Positions 8,839-16,434 of a stretch of 47,727 bases of DNA are shown here, in pieces. The notes beneath the pieces are model-generated. The model was given only the letters and a program-made list of their open reading frames with translations. It made no database searches and was not told the DNA's origin. The stretch comes from Opitutus sp. GAS368. Lineage in GTDB: Bacteria > Verrucomicrobiota > Verrucomicrobiia > Opitutales > Opitutaceae. Position 1 is the first letter of the stretch. Every line of letters starts with the position of its first letter. Position numbers and translations under genes: made by a program. The DNA lies in contig CAMDOF010000041.1 in assembly GCA_945903465.1 (NCBI GenBank), positions 1 to 47,727 on the forward strand, given 5' to 3'.

Positions 8839-8961
8839 ATTTGATTGATAGGTGTTTACGCCATAAAACGACTACCCGTTTTTACCGAAATATTTACGAG
8901 GTGGACAAGAATTGGACAAGATTTGGAGCCCACGTTTGCCCGTCTCCCACGCTTCCGGCGG

Positions 8962-9438
8962 TCATCCGTTCGAGTCGCGCGTCTTTGGCAGCGCATCGGT
9001 TTCAAACGTCGCAAGGTTCGCGTTCACGACTTCGCGGATTTCATTCACGATCAGAGCGCCCTCAACGCACACCTCGGCGGCGTTCTTGCCCACCATGCGC
9101 GGGCCTAGCTCCACTTCGAGCTTCGGCCGCAACAGCAGGCTCAACTTCTGCCCCAGCGTCACCAGCATCGTTTCCACTACCTCGCGGTCTATCACGTCGG
9201 CGGATTCGCGCGCGTTGCGGGCGCGCTCGCGTTTGATTTGTTCGCGTAGTAGTTCGGCCTTCAGCGCGACTAGCTCGGACGTTGGGCGGTCGCGGCCAAG
9301 GTTTCGGAGCGTCTTGAAGGCTTGCCACGCTTCCAGATTCGGCTCGGTCGGCGCGTCGTCCATCTGCCGCCAGCGGTGTAAAGATTGCAGGGTTGTTTCG
9401 AGTTTCGCGGCGAGCGCCTTCCATGTCAGCGGGTCCAT
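8962..9438 (-). CDS. Phage terminase small-subunit-like (HTH plus coiled-coil) protein
   Basis: A 158-residue protein. The N-terminus LTWKALAAKLETTLQSLHRW reads as a helix-turn-helix. A charged helix follows (LKAELLREQIKRERARNARES, about 60-82), then DREVVETMLVTLGQKL. This order, a DNA-binding head followed by a helical oligomerisation region with a basic EKLR-like block, is typical of Nu1/DUF1441-type phage terminase small subunits and of small proteins on integrated elements. No large terminase or capsid gene is nearby, so it is an orphan. It points back towards the tRNA 3' end, 123 nt away, which suggests a remnant of an element integrated there. Family assignment is tentative. Confidence 0.55.
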   Translation of the reverse strand: MDPLTWKALAAKLETTLQSLHRWRQMDDAPTEPNLEAWQAFKTLRNLGRDRPTSELVALKAELLREQIKRERARNARESADVIDREVVETMLVTLGQKLSLLLRPKLEVELGPRMVGKNAAEVCVEGALIVNEIREVVNANLATFETDALPKTRDSNG

Positions 9439-9602
9439 ACTTCAATCACTTTTGTAAAAAAAAGTTCAGGTCTTTTCTGTCATTAGGATTCGCAACCCCC
9501 GCCTCTCACCCGCCATAAAAGATTCCTTCTTTTTCCCAGCTTCGCATCCACCACCCTGCCAATTTCCTTGGACTCGGTCGCCATCGCGCGCACGGTTCAA
9601 CC

Positions 9603-10139
9603 ATGAGATGCCTTACTCGCCTCCTTTGCGTGTCCGCTCTTTTGGTGTCGGTCGCTTTTGCAGAGTCGCTGAGCGAGACGCGGAAAAAGGCTGAGCAAGG
9701 AGATGCCCTTGCGCAATACAACCTCGGCGGGATGTACTTCGGCGGCTCCGACCTTCCGAAAGATCCCACCGAAGCCGTGAAGTGGTTTCGCAAGTCGGCT
9801 GAGCAGGGCAATGCCGACGCCCAGTTCGAACTCGGCTTGATGTACGAAAACGGCAACGGCGTTCCGAAGGATCCCACCGAAGCCGTGAAGTGGTTTCGCA
9901 AGTCGGCTGAGCAGGGGAGTGCCAGCGCGCAGTGCAACCTCGGCTGGGTGTACGAAAAGGGCGAAGGCGTGCCGAAAGATCCCGTCCTAGCTCACGTCTG
10001 GTACAACATCGCCGGTGCGAACGGTTACGAGCTCGCCAAAGAATTTCTCGTCAGAATCGAAAAAGGAATGTCCTCCGAGCAGAAGGCCGAAGCGACGACG
10101 CGAGCGCGGGAATTATTCGAGAGGTTGGCGAAGAAGTAG
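9603..10139 (+). CDS. Exported Sel1-like repeat protein
   Basis: A 178-residue protein with a signal peptide (about 1-19, ending AFAE) followed by three Sel1-type TPR repeats of about 36 residues. Two are almost identical: each contains PKDPTEAVKWFRKSAEQG, and the surrounding phrases ALAQYNLGGMY, DAQFELGLMY and SAQCNLGWVY mark successive helices. The C-terminal helix (SSEQKAEATTRARELFERL) caps the solenoid. Sel1 proteins are protein-protein interaction scaffolds, often periplasmic. The near-identity of repeats 1 and 2 at DNA level (around 9767-9792 and 9867-9912) suggests recent duplication. No partner is evident; neighbours are accessory or decayed genes. Confidence 0.88.
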   Translation: MRCLTRLLCVSALLVSVAFAESLSETRKKAEQGDALAQYNLGGMYFGGSDLPKDPTEAVKWFRKSAEQGNADAQFELGLMYENGNGVPKDPTEAVKWFRKSAEQGSASAQCNLGWVYEKGEGVPKDPVLAHVWYNIAGANGYELAKEFLVRIEKGMSSEQKAEATTRARELFERLAKK

Positions 10140-10161
10140 GAACAGCCAGCCTCTGATTCAA

Positions 10162-10665
10162 CTACCGCCCGAGATACGCGACCGCGTGCGACTCGTGGCC
10201 TTGCCAGTTAGCGAGGTAACGTGCGGCGAGTTTAGCATCACGAATCACGAGCAGATTTTCAGCGTTGGATGACTCGGCGGCTTTGGTGAAATTAAAGCTG
10301 CCAGTGAGCACCACCGATGCGTCCACGATCAGAATCTTGTTATGCGCGATGGCGTGCTTGGAATCGATGAAAGTGGCAATGCCAGCATGAGCGATGAAGT
10401 CAGCTTCGGAGTAATTTGCGGTCTTCTGCGACTTGTCCAGGATCACTGACACCTTTACGCCTCGCTTGTGGGCGGCCACCAGCGCGGCGGCGATTGGCGC
10501 AGAAGTAAAACTGTAGGCCTGCACGTGGATCGTCTTCTTGGCGGCGGCGATTGCATCAACGCACGCCTCAGTCGCGCCACCTTTCGGCGAAAAATAAACG
10601 TCAACGCTGGCAGGCTGAAACGGTCCGTGGTCGAGCGCGGCACCGGTCGCAGCAAGAAAACCTGC
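10162..10665 (-). pseudogene. PLD-family nuclease lacking its start (HKD nuclease remnant)
   Basis: The frame encodes a phospholipase-D-superfamily nuclease resembling Nuc: VDVYFSPKGG, then IHVQAYSFTSAP, then the catalytic HKD-type block HAIAHNKILIVD followed by GSFNFTKAAESSNAEN. Homologues begin with a signal peptide. Here the frame upstream reads AGFLAATGAALDHGPF, like the end of a signal peptide, and is then closed by TAA at 10666-10668, with no ATG, GTG or TTG before a GTG at 10524 that lies inside the fold. The 5' end is therefore lost, although the catalytic half is intact. The opposite-strand PIN remnant begins about 25 nt beyond, so a rearrangement junction is likely. Confidence 0.7.
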
Positions 10666-10691
10666 TTACGGACCGCACGCGGACGCATTGA

Positions 10692-10929
10692 TCCGGTCTG
10701 AGCCTGCGGGCCGTGCACGCAGGCACGCTGCGGCCCGCCTTTGAAATCGCCGCCGAAGCCAGCGCGCTTGAAGCGCTGATGAAGCGCTCCGCCGACACGC
10801 CCCTGGCGCTGGCGGGCGCCTGTCTGGTCCGCCTGACGTCGGATCCATCGCGACGGCCGAGTTTTCACCCTGAATCCTCACTTCCAGCATTACCGCCGCC
10901 ACAGCCACGCCGTCTTCCCGCGTCATGAG
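10692..10929 (+). pseudogene. Frameshifted PIN-domain (VapC-like) toxin fragment
   Basis: One frame reads LRPAFEIAAEASALEALMKR then DTPLALAGACLVRLTSD, matching the C-terminal half of VapC-type PIN ribonucleases, where the usual phrase is ADACLVRL. Here the catalytic Asp position is Gly. From about 10856 the match continues one frame over as VFTLNPHFQHYRRHSHAVFP, matching the last strand (TLD-DF-YRRHG-VIP) of the family. The N-terminal half is missing and no antitoxin is seen. Loss of the 5' part, a frameshift and a lost acidic residue all point to a dead gene. Confidence 0.65.
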
Positions 10930-11066
10930 TCCATGACGACTCCGACCACCGGCCGCATAGGCGCGACGACCAGTCCGAGCGGGTCTCGGCGAAAGGGCGC
11001 TAAGTTGAGGGTTGCGGGCGAGAAAATCGCTGGGGGCCTGGGCAGCCAACGAGGGCTCTGCAGATT

Positions 11067-11098
11067 GTCTGCTCCGAAATCAGAGTTTAGGGTTGAGG
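11067..11098. repeat. 32-nt dispersed repeat, copy A
   Basis: Matches 16403-16434 at 30 of 32 positions; the core is TCAGAGTTTAGGGT. In this copy it lies in non-coding sequence; in the other it runs into the 3' end of the O-antigen ligase gene. Confidence 0.8.
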
Positions 11099-11178
11099 TC
11101 CGCCCTCCGCGTAGCGCCCTTCCGTGTCGGTGGTTCCGCGCGCGGCCGCCCGCTCACGCTCGTACCAAAACCCCGACG

Positions 11179-11194
11179 GGCAGGGACACCTGCC
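11179..11194. repeat. Small palindrome
   Basis: Perfect inverted repeat GGCAGG-GACA-CCTGCC in non-coding sequence, with the same stem-plus-4-nt-loop design as the hairpins at 141-190 but different arms. Possibly a REP-like element. Confidence 0.5.
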
Positions 11195-11511
11195 ACTACG
11201 CGGAGGCGCCGTCCTTTTCCGCGGCATCGCAATGTTTCCAAGCGTCACGGCGTGATCGCCTCCATGGCCTGCGCCAGTGAATGGGCAGACCGCCGGCAAC
11301 ACTGATGCCGAGCCCGCCGGTTCGGCCATCGAACTCCGGCGGCAACGCTGCGCCGCGGGCCAGCCTTTATCGGGTCAGTTTCTCCCAGCGCCATTCGTCG
11401 GCGCGGGCCGTGCATCCGCCCATTGCCAAGTCGTGGGCATGAGGCGCGATCGCCTTGGGCGGTTTCCTCCGTGAGTAACAAAAATCCGCTCTCGATCAAC
11501 GCGGGTGGGAT

Positions 11512-12975
11512 TCACCAAGGCAACGCTTCCGGCTTCGCCGTCTCATCCGACATGTGTTGCGGCAGACGAAAAACTTGGCCGCTCTTCGTGGCAAAGTAGA
11601 GCGACGAAGGCGTTGGCTGCAAGGGGGAGCCATCGGCCCATAAGGCGTAAAAGTCCGCGTCGGCGTTCACTGGCTTGCGGGCGTAGGTGTGGTTATAACG
11701 CGAATCATGCGTCAGCGTTTTGGAGCGGATCCAGGTGCGGCCTTGGTCCCCGCTCGTCCACATTACCATATCGCCACCCGTGCCAAAGGGCTGCGGGCCG
11801 GGCGCGGTCGGCGCAATCACGCGCCACGTACCATCGGCTTCGATGTACATCGAGCCGTGGTCATAATTATGGTCGCTCGTGGTGAACTGTCGATATTCCC
11901 ACACCGTTCCCGTCCATCGCGCGGTGGACCACTGATAGGGTCCGGATTGCGGTCCCGGATTGAAACCCTTGGACGTGAGGTAGAGCAGAACGGGCTGCCC
12001 CTCCGCGGTGAACGCGATGTCCTTCAAGTAAACATTGAGATTCTCCGAGCGATAGTTGCGGACGAGTGCGGGGTTGTCGGCCTCAGTGAGAGGCAGCGCC
12101 ACCGATTTGCCGTCGGCGGTTGTCCAAGTACGGCCGGCATCGCGTGTTTCCAGGTAATAGATGTTCGTGCGATAGTTCAGCCCGGTTCCCGCTCGACCAT
12201 GATCGGGGTGCAAGTCAAAAGCCGTGGCCACGCGGTCGGTGTCGCCTTGGCGCTGCGACACTTGGTAGTCACCCATCTCAATATGTGCGATGAGCTGTGG
12301 CTCCGTCCACCGCTGCGCGTCGGGCGACGATTTCCAGTTGAGCGTGCGTTGGCCGTTTTTGTAGAGTGTGTGCAGAAACAGGAATTGCCTCGACGACGGC
12401 AGATACCACGGCTGCGTGTAGGAAAAATTCGAGGTTACGAGGAGTTCCCAGACGGTGATGTCGTAGGGTCGCTTTGAGCGGTGAATGTAAGCCGGCCGCG
12501 AGGTGCCGTGCGCCGAGGAAAAGACATAAAGGAAACCCTCCGCATCGATCGAGAGGGTCGGATTATCGTGCGCATCCTCCGTGCGCTTTTGCAGAATCCG
12601 CACGGGTCTCGGCACCGTGCCGGTCACGTGATCGTAGTAGGAAACAATATGCTGCAGCTCATCTTTCGATTCCGAGACGTTACCTGCCGAGCCACCGAAA
12701 ACGAAAAATGTCTTCCGTTGCGACGCGACGTAGATCGCGATGGGGACGTGCTGCTGGGGGTAGGTCGCGAAACCGCCGCTGTATTTGTAGACGTAGCCGT
12801 CCTTGGTCGGCTGGTTCATATACCAGATGCCGCGGTAACCGTCGCCGACTTGAGACCCGAGGTCGTCAGGCGGTTTCGGCGTGGCAGCGACAGCCACGTC
12901 GACAAGCGCGAGCCAACCGAAACTCGCGCCGATCGCATTAATTCGCTGAAGACGCCGTCGCCAGGCGGAGGTCAT
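11512..12975 (-). CDS. Secreted BNR-repeat (BNR_4-type) carbohydrate-active protein
   Basis: A 487-residue exported protein. An N-terminal basic and hydrophobic signal (about 1-30, ending VAVAA) precedes a beta-propeller of BNR type: GYRGIWYMNQP at the start, then repeated Asp-box-like turns such as SPDAQRWTEP, TRDAGRTWTTADG and SGDQGRTWIRS. The conserved stretch DAHDNPTLSIDAEGFLYVF and later DNPAL and DHNYDHGSMYIE are typical of the BNR_4 family, which includes polysaccharide lyases acting on ulvan or related uronate polymers as well as uncharacterised sialidase-like proteins. Catalytic residues cannot be assigned with confidence. It starts 2 nt after the stop of the upstream TonB receptor, so the two are cotranscribed and probably share one glycan substrate. 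Confidence 0.85.
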   Translation of the reverse strand: MTSAWRRRLQRINAIGASFGWLALVDVAVAATPKPPDDLGSQVGDGYRGIWYMNQPTKDGYVYKYSGGFATYPQQHVPIAIYVASQRKTFFVFGGSAGNVSESKDELQHIVSYYDHVTGTVPRPVRILQKRTEDAHDNPTLSIDAEGFLYVFSSAHGTSRPAYIHRSKRPYDITVWELLVTSNFSYTQPWYLPSSRQFLFLHTLYKNGQRTLNWKSSPDAQRWTEPQLIAHIEMGDYQVSQRQGDTDRVATAFDLHPDHGRAGTGLNYRTNIYYLETRDAGRTWTTADGKSVALPLTEADNPALVRNYRSENLNVYLKDIAFTAEGQPVLLYLTSKGFNPGPQSGPYQWSTARWTGTVWEYRQFTTSDHNYDHGSMYIEADGTWRVIAPTAPGPQPFGTGGDMVMWTSGDQGRTWIRSKTLTHDSRYNHTYARKPVNADADFYALWADGSPLQPTPSSLYFATKSGQVFRLPQHMSDETAKPEALPW

Positions 12976-12977
12976 CT

Positions 12978-15953
12978 TTAAAATGTACCTTTGAGGCCAA
13001 ACGTCCAGGTCGCACCCGTTCGCTCGTAGGTGGTCGTCAGGGCCGGCGCGTTGCCCTGTTTTTGAAGCGTAATCACCGGTTCGCTGCGGAGGTTGCGACC
13101 CGTGAAGAAAACATCGAACCGCCGGGTAAATTTGATCGTGCCGCCGATATCAATGGGCAGCCGGTGCCGATTGAACGAAGTGCCCGCGACATTCAACGGC
13201 ACATCATCGCGCCAGCCGGCGCTCGTGTAGAGGCTGACGCGCTTAAACACGTAACTCAGCCCCGCGTTCACACCGTGCGGGCTCATGTTTGGCGTCACGG
13301 TGCTGGCGTAATTCCGCGTGTAACTCGCGCGAACATGCAGCCCCTTCAAAGGTGCCGCCAGAAACGAGAGGCTTTGGCTGTAGTCCAACTCAAGCCCGCG
13401 GATCGTGACCTGGTTGTTACTCGGCACGGTCGTGACGAATGTGTATTGCGTGAAATCCGGATCGGTGTTGCCGAATTCTTGCGCGGTAAGTTGATTTGTT
13501 TGAAACAGGCCTTTAACCGAATTTTGGTAGAGATTGAGACCGAGGATGCCGACCGGTTCGAAATAATAGGCGAGGCGGGCGGCCAAGTTGTCGGAACGTT
13601 CCGGCTTGAGATTCGGGTTCGGCGCCGAAATCGATTGGTTCGCGTCATCGACGGACCACACGCCTGCGACATCGCGAAACGTCGGTCGGCGGATGGTATT
13701 GCTGTAGCCCAGCTGAAAATCGAGGTTGGGGGTAAACCGGTATTTAAAAGAAGCACTTGGAAAAAAATTAGCGTAACCACCTGTGCGATGAATCTTCGGC
13801 TGAGAAAAGTACTGGTACTGCACGCCGGGAATGGTCGCGGCGACCCCGGTGCTCGCGGTCACCGCGTAACCCGCGGCGCGAACTTCCGTCGGTGTCCGCG
13901 GATCGAACTCGAGCGAATCGGTTGCCGTCTCCTCCCAGCGCAGGCCGGCGCGCCACGTCGCCCGACCGAGGCTCGTCGTACCCATCAAAAATCCCGCGGT
14001 GACGTCCTCGTCAAAGTGCCGCGTGTTCGCGATAAAAGCGCTCTGATAGCGAGAGCCGGTGGTCGAGCCGTTGGCGATACGGTCGGCAAAATACTCCGGG
14101 TGCTCCCGAAACAACCGACCGATCGCCAGCAGGCTCGGAATGAAAATCCCGTGCCCCGAGGACGACGTCAGGTTTGAGTTCGTCGCGCGGCCATCAAACC
14201 GATACGCGGACGCATAGTTGGCCCAGATGCCCGTGCCCGCGCCTGGCCCCGTGTACATATAATAACGCGCGTTGGCATGATCCAAAAAATCGCGGTGCTC
14301 GCGCTGCCGTTTCGCGCCGATCTTCCAAACGATCGGCACCACGCGGGTCGACTTCGCCGTTGCGGTGACGTCGCCACCAAAGACCTTCGTCCGACCAAAA
14401 CGCCCATCGTTGATTTGTAGTTCTCGGTTGGTGTAACCGTGGCCGAGGCTAAGATCCGGCCCGGATGTTTGGACCATTTGCCAGTCGCCCCCGATGCTCG
14501 AGAGATGCATCGCTTTCACCCCAACACCCGCGAGCTGTGGACTACCCGAATTCCGAGCCGAGCCTTCCCGTGCCATCGGATCGTACCAGCTCGTTGAAAT
14601 GGAACCGACGAACTTGCCCTCGATCGTCAGTGCACCCCGTTTGTATTCGAAACGTGGCAACATCGTGTAGGCCTCACCAGGTTTGACCACCGCCGCCGGA
14701 TTGGTGGTGACTGTCCCCGTCGCGTCGAAGTTTGCCAGTGGGTTCAGGCCGATTACGGCCGCACGATTGGTGGCGGTGAAGGTAAAGCTCCGCTGCGTGT
14801 TGTAGAGTTGAGCCGCGTTGTAAATTAACCCGAGGGAGAGCACCAGAGCGGGCGTCGCCCTGAAATCAGTCGTGAACGTCACCGTCGAGCGTCGGTTGAG
14901 ACGTGGCGATTGGTACAGCCCGATGGCGGTCGGCACGGCTGGGCGCGGGTCGGTGGCGGTCGTGGCGTAATTGTAAGTGAGGTTGGTTCGCGCGTTTTCG
15001 GAGTAGAGGTTGGACTCGCTGATATTGAGGACCACGCCGAGCCGACGCCCGAAGTACACGTCGGAGAACTCGATAATGCCGCCCGGCCGGATTTTCCGAT
15101 GGCGCGCGTCATCCGGCCCATCGGCCTCACCCAAGCGGAGCGCGCCCGAAAAAATCGTCGTGTTCGCCTGCCACGTGATGTGCCGGCCCGGCCGTGAAAA
15201 CGCTCGCTTGGTCCGCAGGTTGATCGTGCCGGCCGGCGCGTTCGCATCCACGTCGGCGCTGATCGTCTTGGAAACCTCGATACCATCCAAACTGTTAAGC
15301 GAGACCTGCTCGAAACTGAAAGCGCGGGCGTCGCCAGCCGCGCCTTTGTTGGCGTCAGCGCTCGCCATGCGCACACCGTCGATGGTGACGGAGTTATACT
15401 CCGCCCCGAGGCCGCGCAGCCGCACGTTGACGATCTCCCCCTGCACGAGGAATAAATCGACCCCAGGAATATTTTTCAGGAACTCGGCCGCGTTCCCCTC
15501 CGCGACATCACCAAATACATCCGACGCGACGCTGTTGGTCAGGTTCATCGAATTCTTCTGTTCCATAATCGCCTTGGCATTCCCCTCTCGTTCGCTTGCC
15601 ACCACAAAAGCGCCGAGCTTAACGACCGAGTCCGCGCCAGCGAAGAGAGAACTGGTGAGCTCGAAGTCGCACCGCACCGTCTGGCCAGACGTGACGGTGC
15701 GCAGGGCGGAGATCGGTTTGTAGCCCGTGTAACTCACCGTGACGGTGACTTCGCCCGCGGGCAAGGGGCCGAGGGAAAAGGTGCCATTCTCGTCGGAGAT
15801 GGCCAAACCCGCGCCATGGCGTGTGGAGATCTCCGCGTTGCGCACCACTTCGCCCGAGGCAGGATTAGTCACGCGGCCGACGATGAAGCCGTCGGCGGCC
15901 GCGGCGAGACCAGCCGTAAGGAGAACAAAAAAGAAACGCCCCAACCCTCTCAT
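12978..15953 (-). CDS. TonB-dependent receptor (glycan-uptake type)
   Basis: A 991-residue receptor starting at the ATG 15953 (MRGLGRFFF), chosen over an upstream ATG because it gives a standard signal peptide (about 1-20). Domains: carboxypeptidase-regulatory-like (about 22-105, GRVTNPASGEVVRNAEIS), plug (about 125-255, FLKNIPGVDLF, NVRLRGLGAEYNSVTIDGVR, ISADVDANAPAGTINLRTKR), then a barrel ending in KGTF with the terminal Phe. Barrel repeats such as TFRDVAGVWSVDDANQSISA-PNPNLKPERS are typical. No SusD homologue is present. Paired with the BNR protein 2 nt downstream, it likely imports oligosaccharides released by that enzyme. That link is inferred from gene order. Confidence 0.95.
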   Translation of the reverse strand: MRGLGRFFFVLLTAGLAAAADGFIVGRVTNPASGEVVRNAEISTRHGAGLAISDENGTFSLGPLPAGEVTVTVSYTGYKPISALRTVTSGQTVRCDFELTSSLFAGADSVVKLGAFVVASEREGNAKAIMEQKNSMNLTNSVASDVFGDVAEGNAAEFLKNIPGVDLFLVQGEIVNVRLRGLGAEYNSVTIDGVRMASADANKGAAGDARAFSFEQVSLNSLDGIEVSKTISADVDANAPAGTINLRTKRAFSRPGRHITWQANTTIFSGALRLGEADGPDDARHRKIRPGGIIEFSDVYFGRRLGVVLNISESNLYSENARTNLTYNYATTATDPRPAVPTAIGLYQSPRLNRRSTVTFTTDFRATPALVLSLGLIYNAAQLYNTQRSFTFTATNRAAVIGLNPLANFDATGTVTTNPAAVVKPGEAYTMLPRFEYKRGALTIEGKFVGSISTSWYDPMAREGSARNSGSPQLAGVGVKAMHLSSIGGDWQMVQTSGPDLSLGHGYTNRELQINDGRFGRTKVFGGDVTATAKSTRVVPIVWKIGAKRQREHRDFLDHANARYYMYTGPGAGTGIWANYASAYRFDGRATNSNLTSSSGHGIFIPSLLAIGRLFREHPEYFADRIANGSTTGSRYQSAFIANTRHFDEDVTAGFLMGTTSLGRATWRAGLRWEETATDSLEFDPRTPTEVRAAGYAVTASTGVAATIPGVQYQYFSQPKIHRTGGYANFFPSASFKYRFTPNLDFQLGYSNTIRRPTFRDVAGVWSVDDANQSISAPNPNLKPERSDNLAARLAYYFEPVGILGLNLYQNSVKGLFQTNQLTAQEFGNTDPDFTQYTFVTTVPSNNQVTIRGLELDYSQSLSFLAAPLKGLHVRASYTRNYASTVTPNMSPHGVNAGLSYVFKRVSLYTSAGWRDDVPLNVAGTSFNRHRLPIDIGGTIKFTRRFDVFFTGRNLRSEPVITLQKQGNAPALTTTYERTGATWTFGLKGTF

Positions 15954-16402
15954 AATAAAAGTGACGCGTTGGACGCAGAAATCTGGATCACGGATTGGCA
16001 TAGGGAAATTGGCTCACGGTCACTCGTCGGGGTTGGTTCAGACCCTCCATTCGATCCCGACGTAGAGTCATAATCAAGTCTGCGCGCGCTTCCCGTGATC
16101 ACTAAATCCGGCTCTTGGAAAACCGCCTCGGCGAATCGTGGGCGCATCGAGGACGCCGTTGTTTAAGTCGGTTCAAAACGTGTTTTGGGGTTGGGACCCC
16201 CTGAAACTAGATTGGCTGGGCGCAGGGGTTTCTTTATCGCCCGGAAGACGACGGGCCGTGGGTCGGGCAGCGGTGGATGGCTCGATTTCGAAGCGGAGGC
16301 AGGCCCGGCGCTTTCGGTCATCGGGTCTCCGGCGGCAATAAAGAGTCGATCTCATTAAACACTTCCCGGGCGCCTCGATTGCCACAGGGTGCTTTGGCGG
16401 GT
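15954..16402. other. Intergenic stretch holding a diverged copy of the left-end repeat
   Basis: About 450 nt between the start of the TonB receptor and the end of the O-antigen ligase gene. No gene is supported. A segment at 16162-16196 (AAGTCGGTTCAAAACGTGTT followed by TTGG and GGGTTGGG-like sequence) matches the 3' block of the direct repeats at 1-127 and 203-324, including the CAAAAC-N2-GTTTTG hairpin core. The receptor-BNR operon promoter should lie near its left edge, but no clear box is visible. Confidence 0.5.
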
Positions 16403-16434
16403 GTCTGCTCCGATATCAGAGTTTAGGGTCGAGG
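16403..16434. repeat. 32-nt dispersed repeat, copy B
   Basis: Two mismatches against 11067-11098. It overlaps the last codons and stop of the O-antigen ligase gene (…LDPKL-stop read from the minus strand), so the gene's C-terminus may have been replaced or extended by the repeat. Confidence 0.8.

Larger units (their letters stand above)
10930..11511. other. Intergenic stretch with no supportable gene
   Basis: About 580 nt between the PIN remnant and the BNR gene. Open frames occur on both strands but have no family-like content. It holds one copy of a 32-nt repeat (11067-11098, sister at 16403-16434) and a palindrome GGCAGG-GACA-CCTGCC (11179-11194). Confidence 0.6.

Noticed and set aside
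8941..8990. Possible partial tRNA (GTTCGAGTC-like) as an attachment site
   Set aside because: Only the T-loop-like bases are present, without matching stems; it lies within the 3' end of the terminase-like gene.
13062..14177. Open frame of 371 codons on the plus strand inside the TonB receptor gene
   Set aside because: Antisense to a strongly supported receptor; the composition is that of a high-GC shadow and it has no domain or ribosome binding site.
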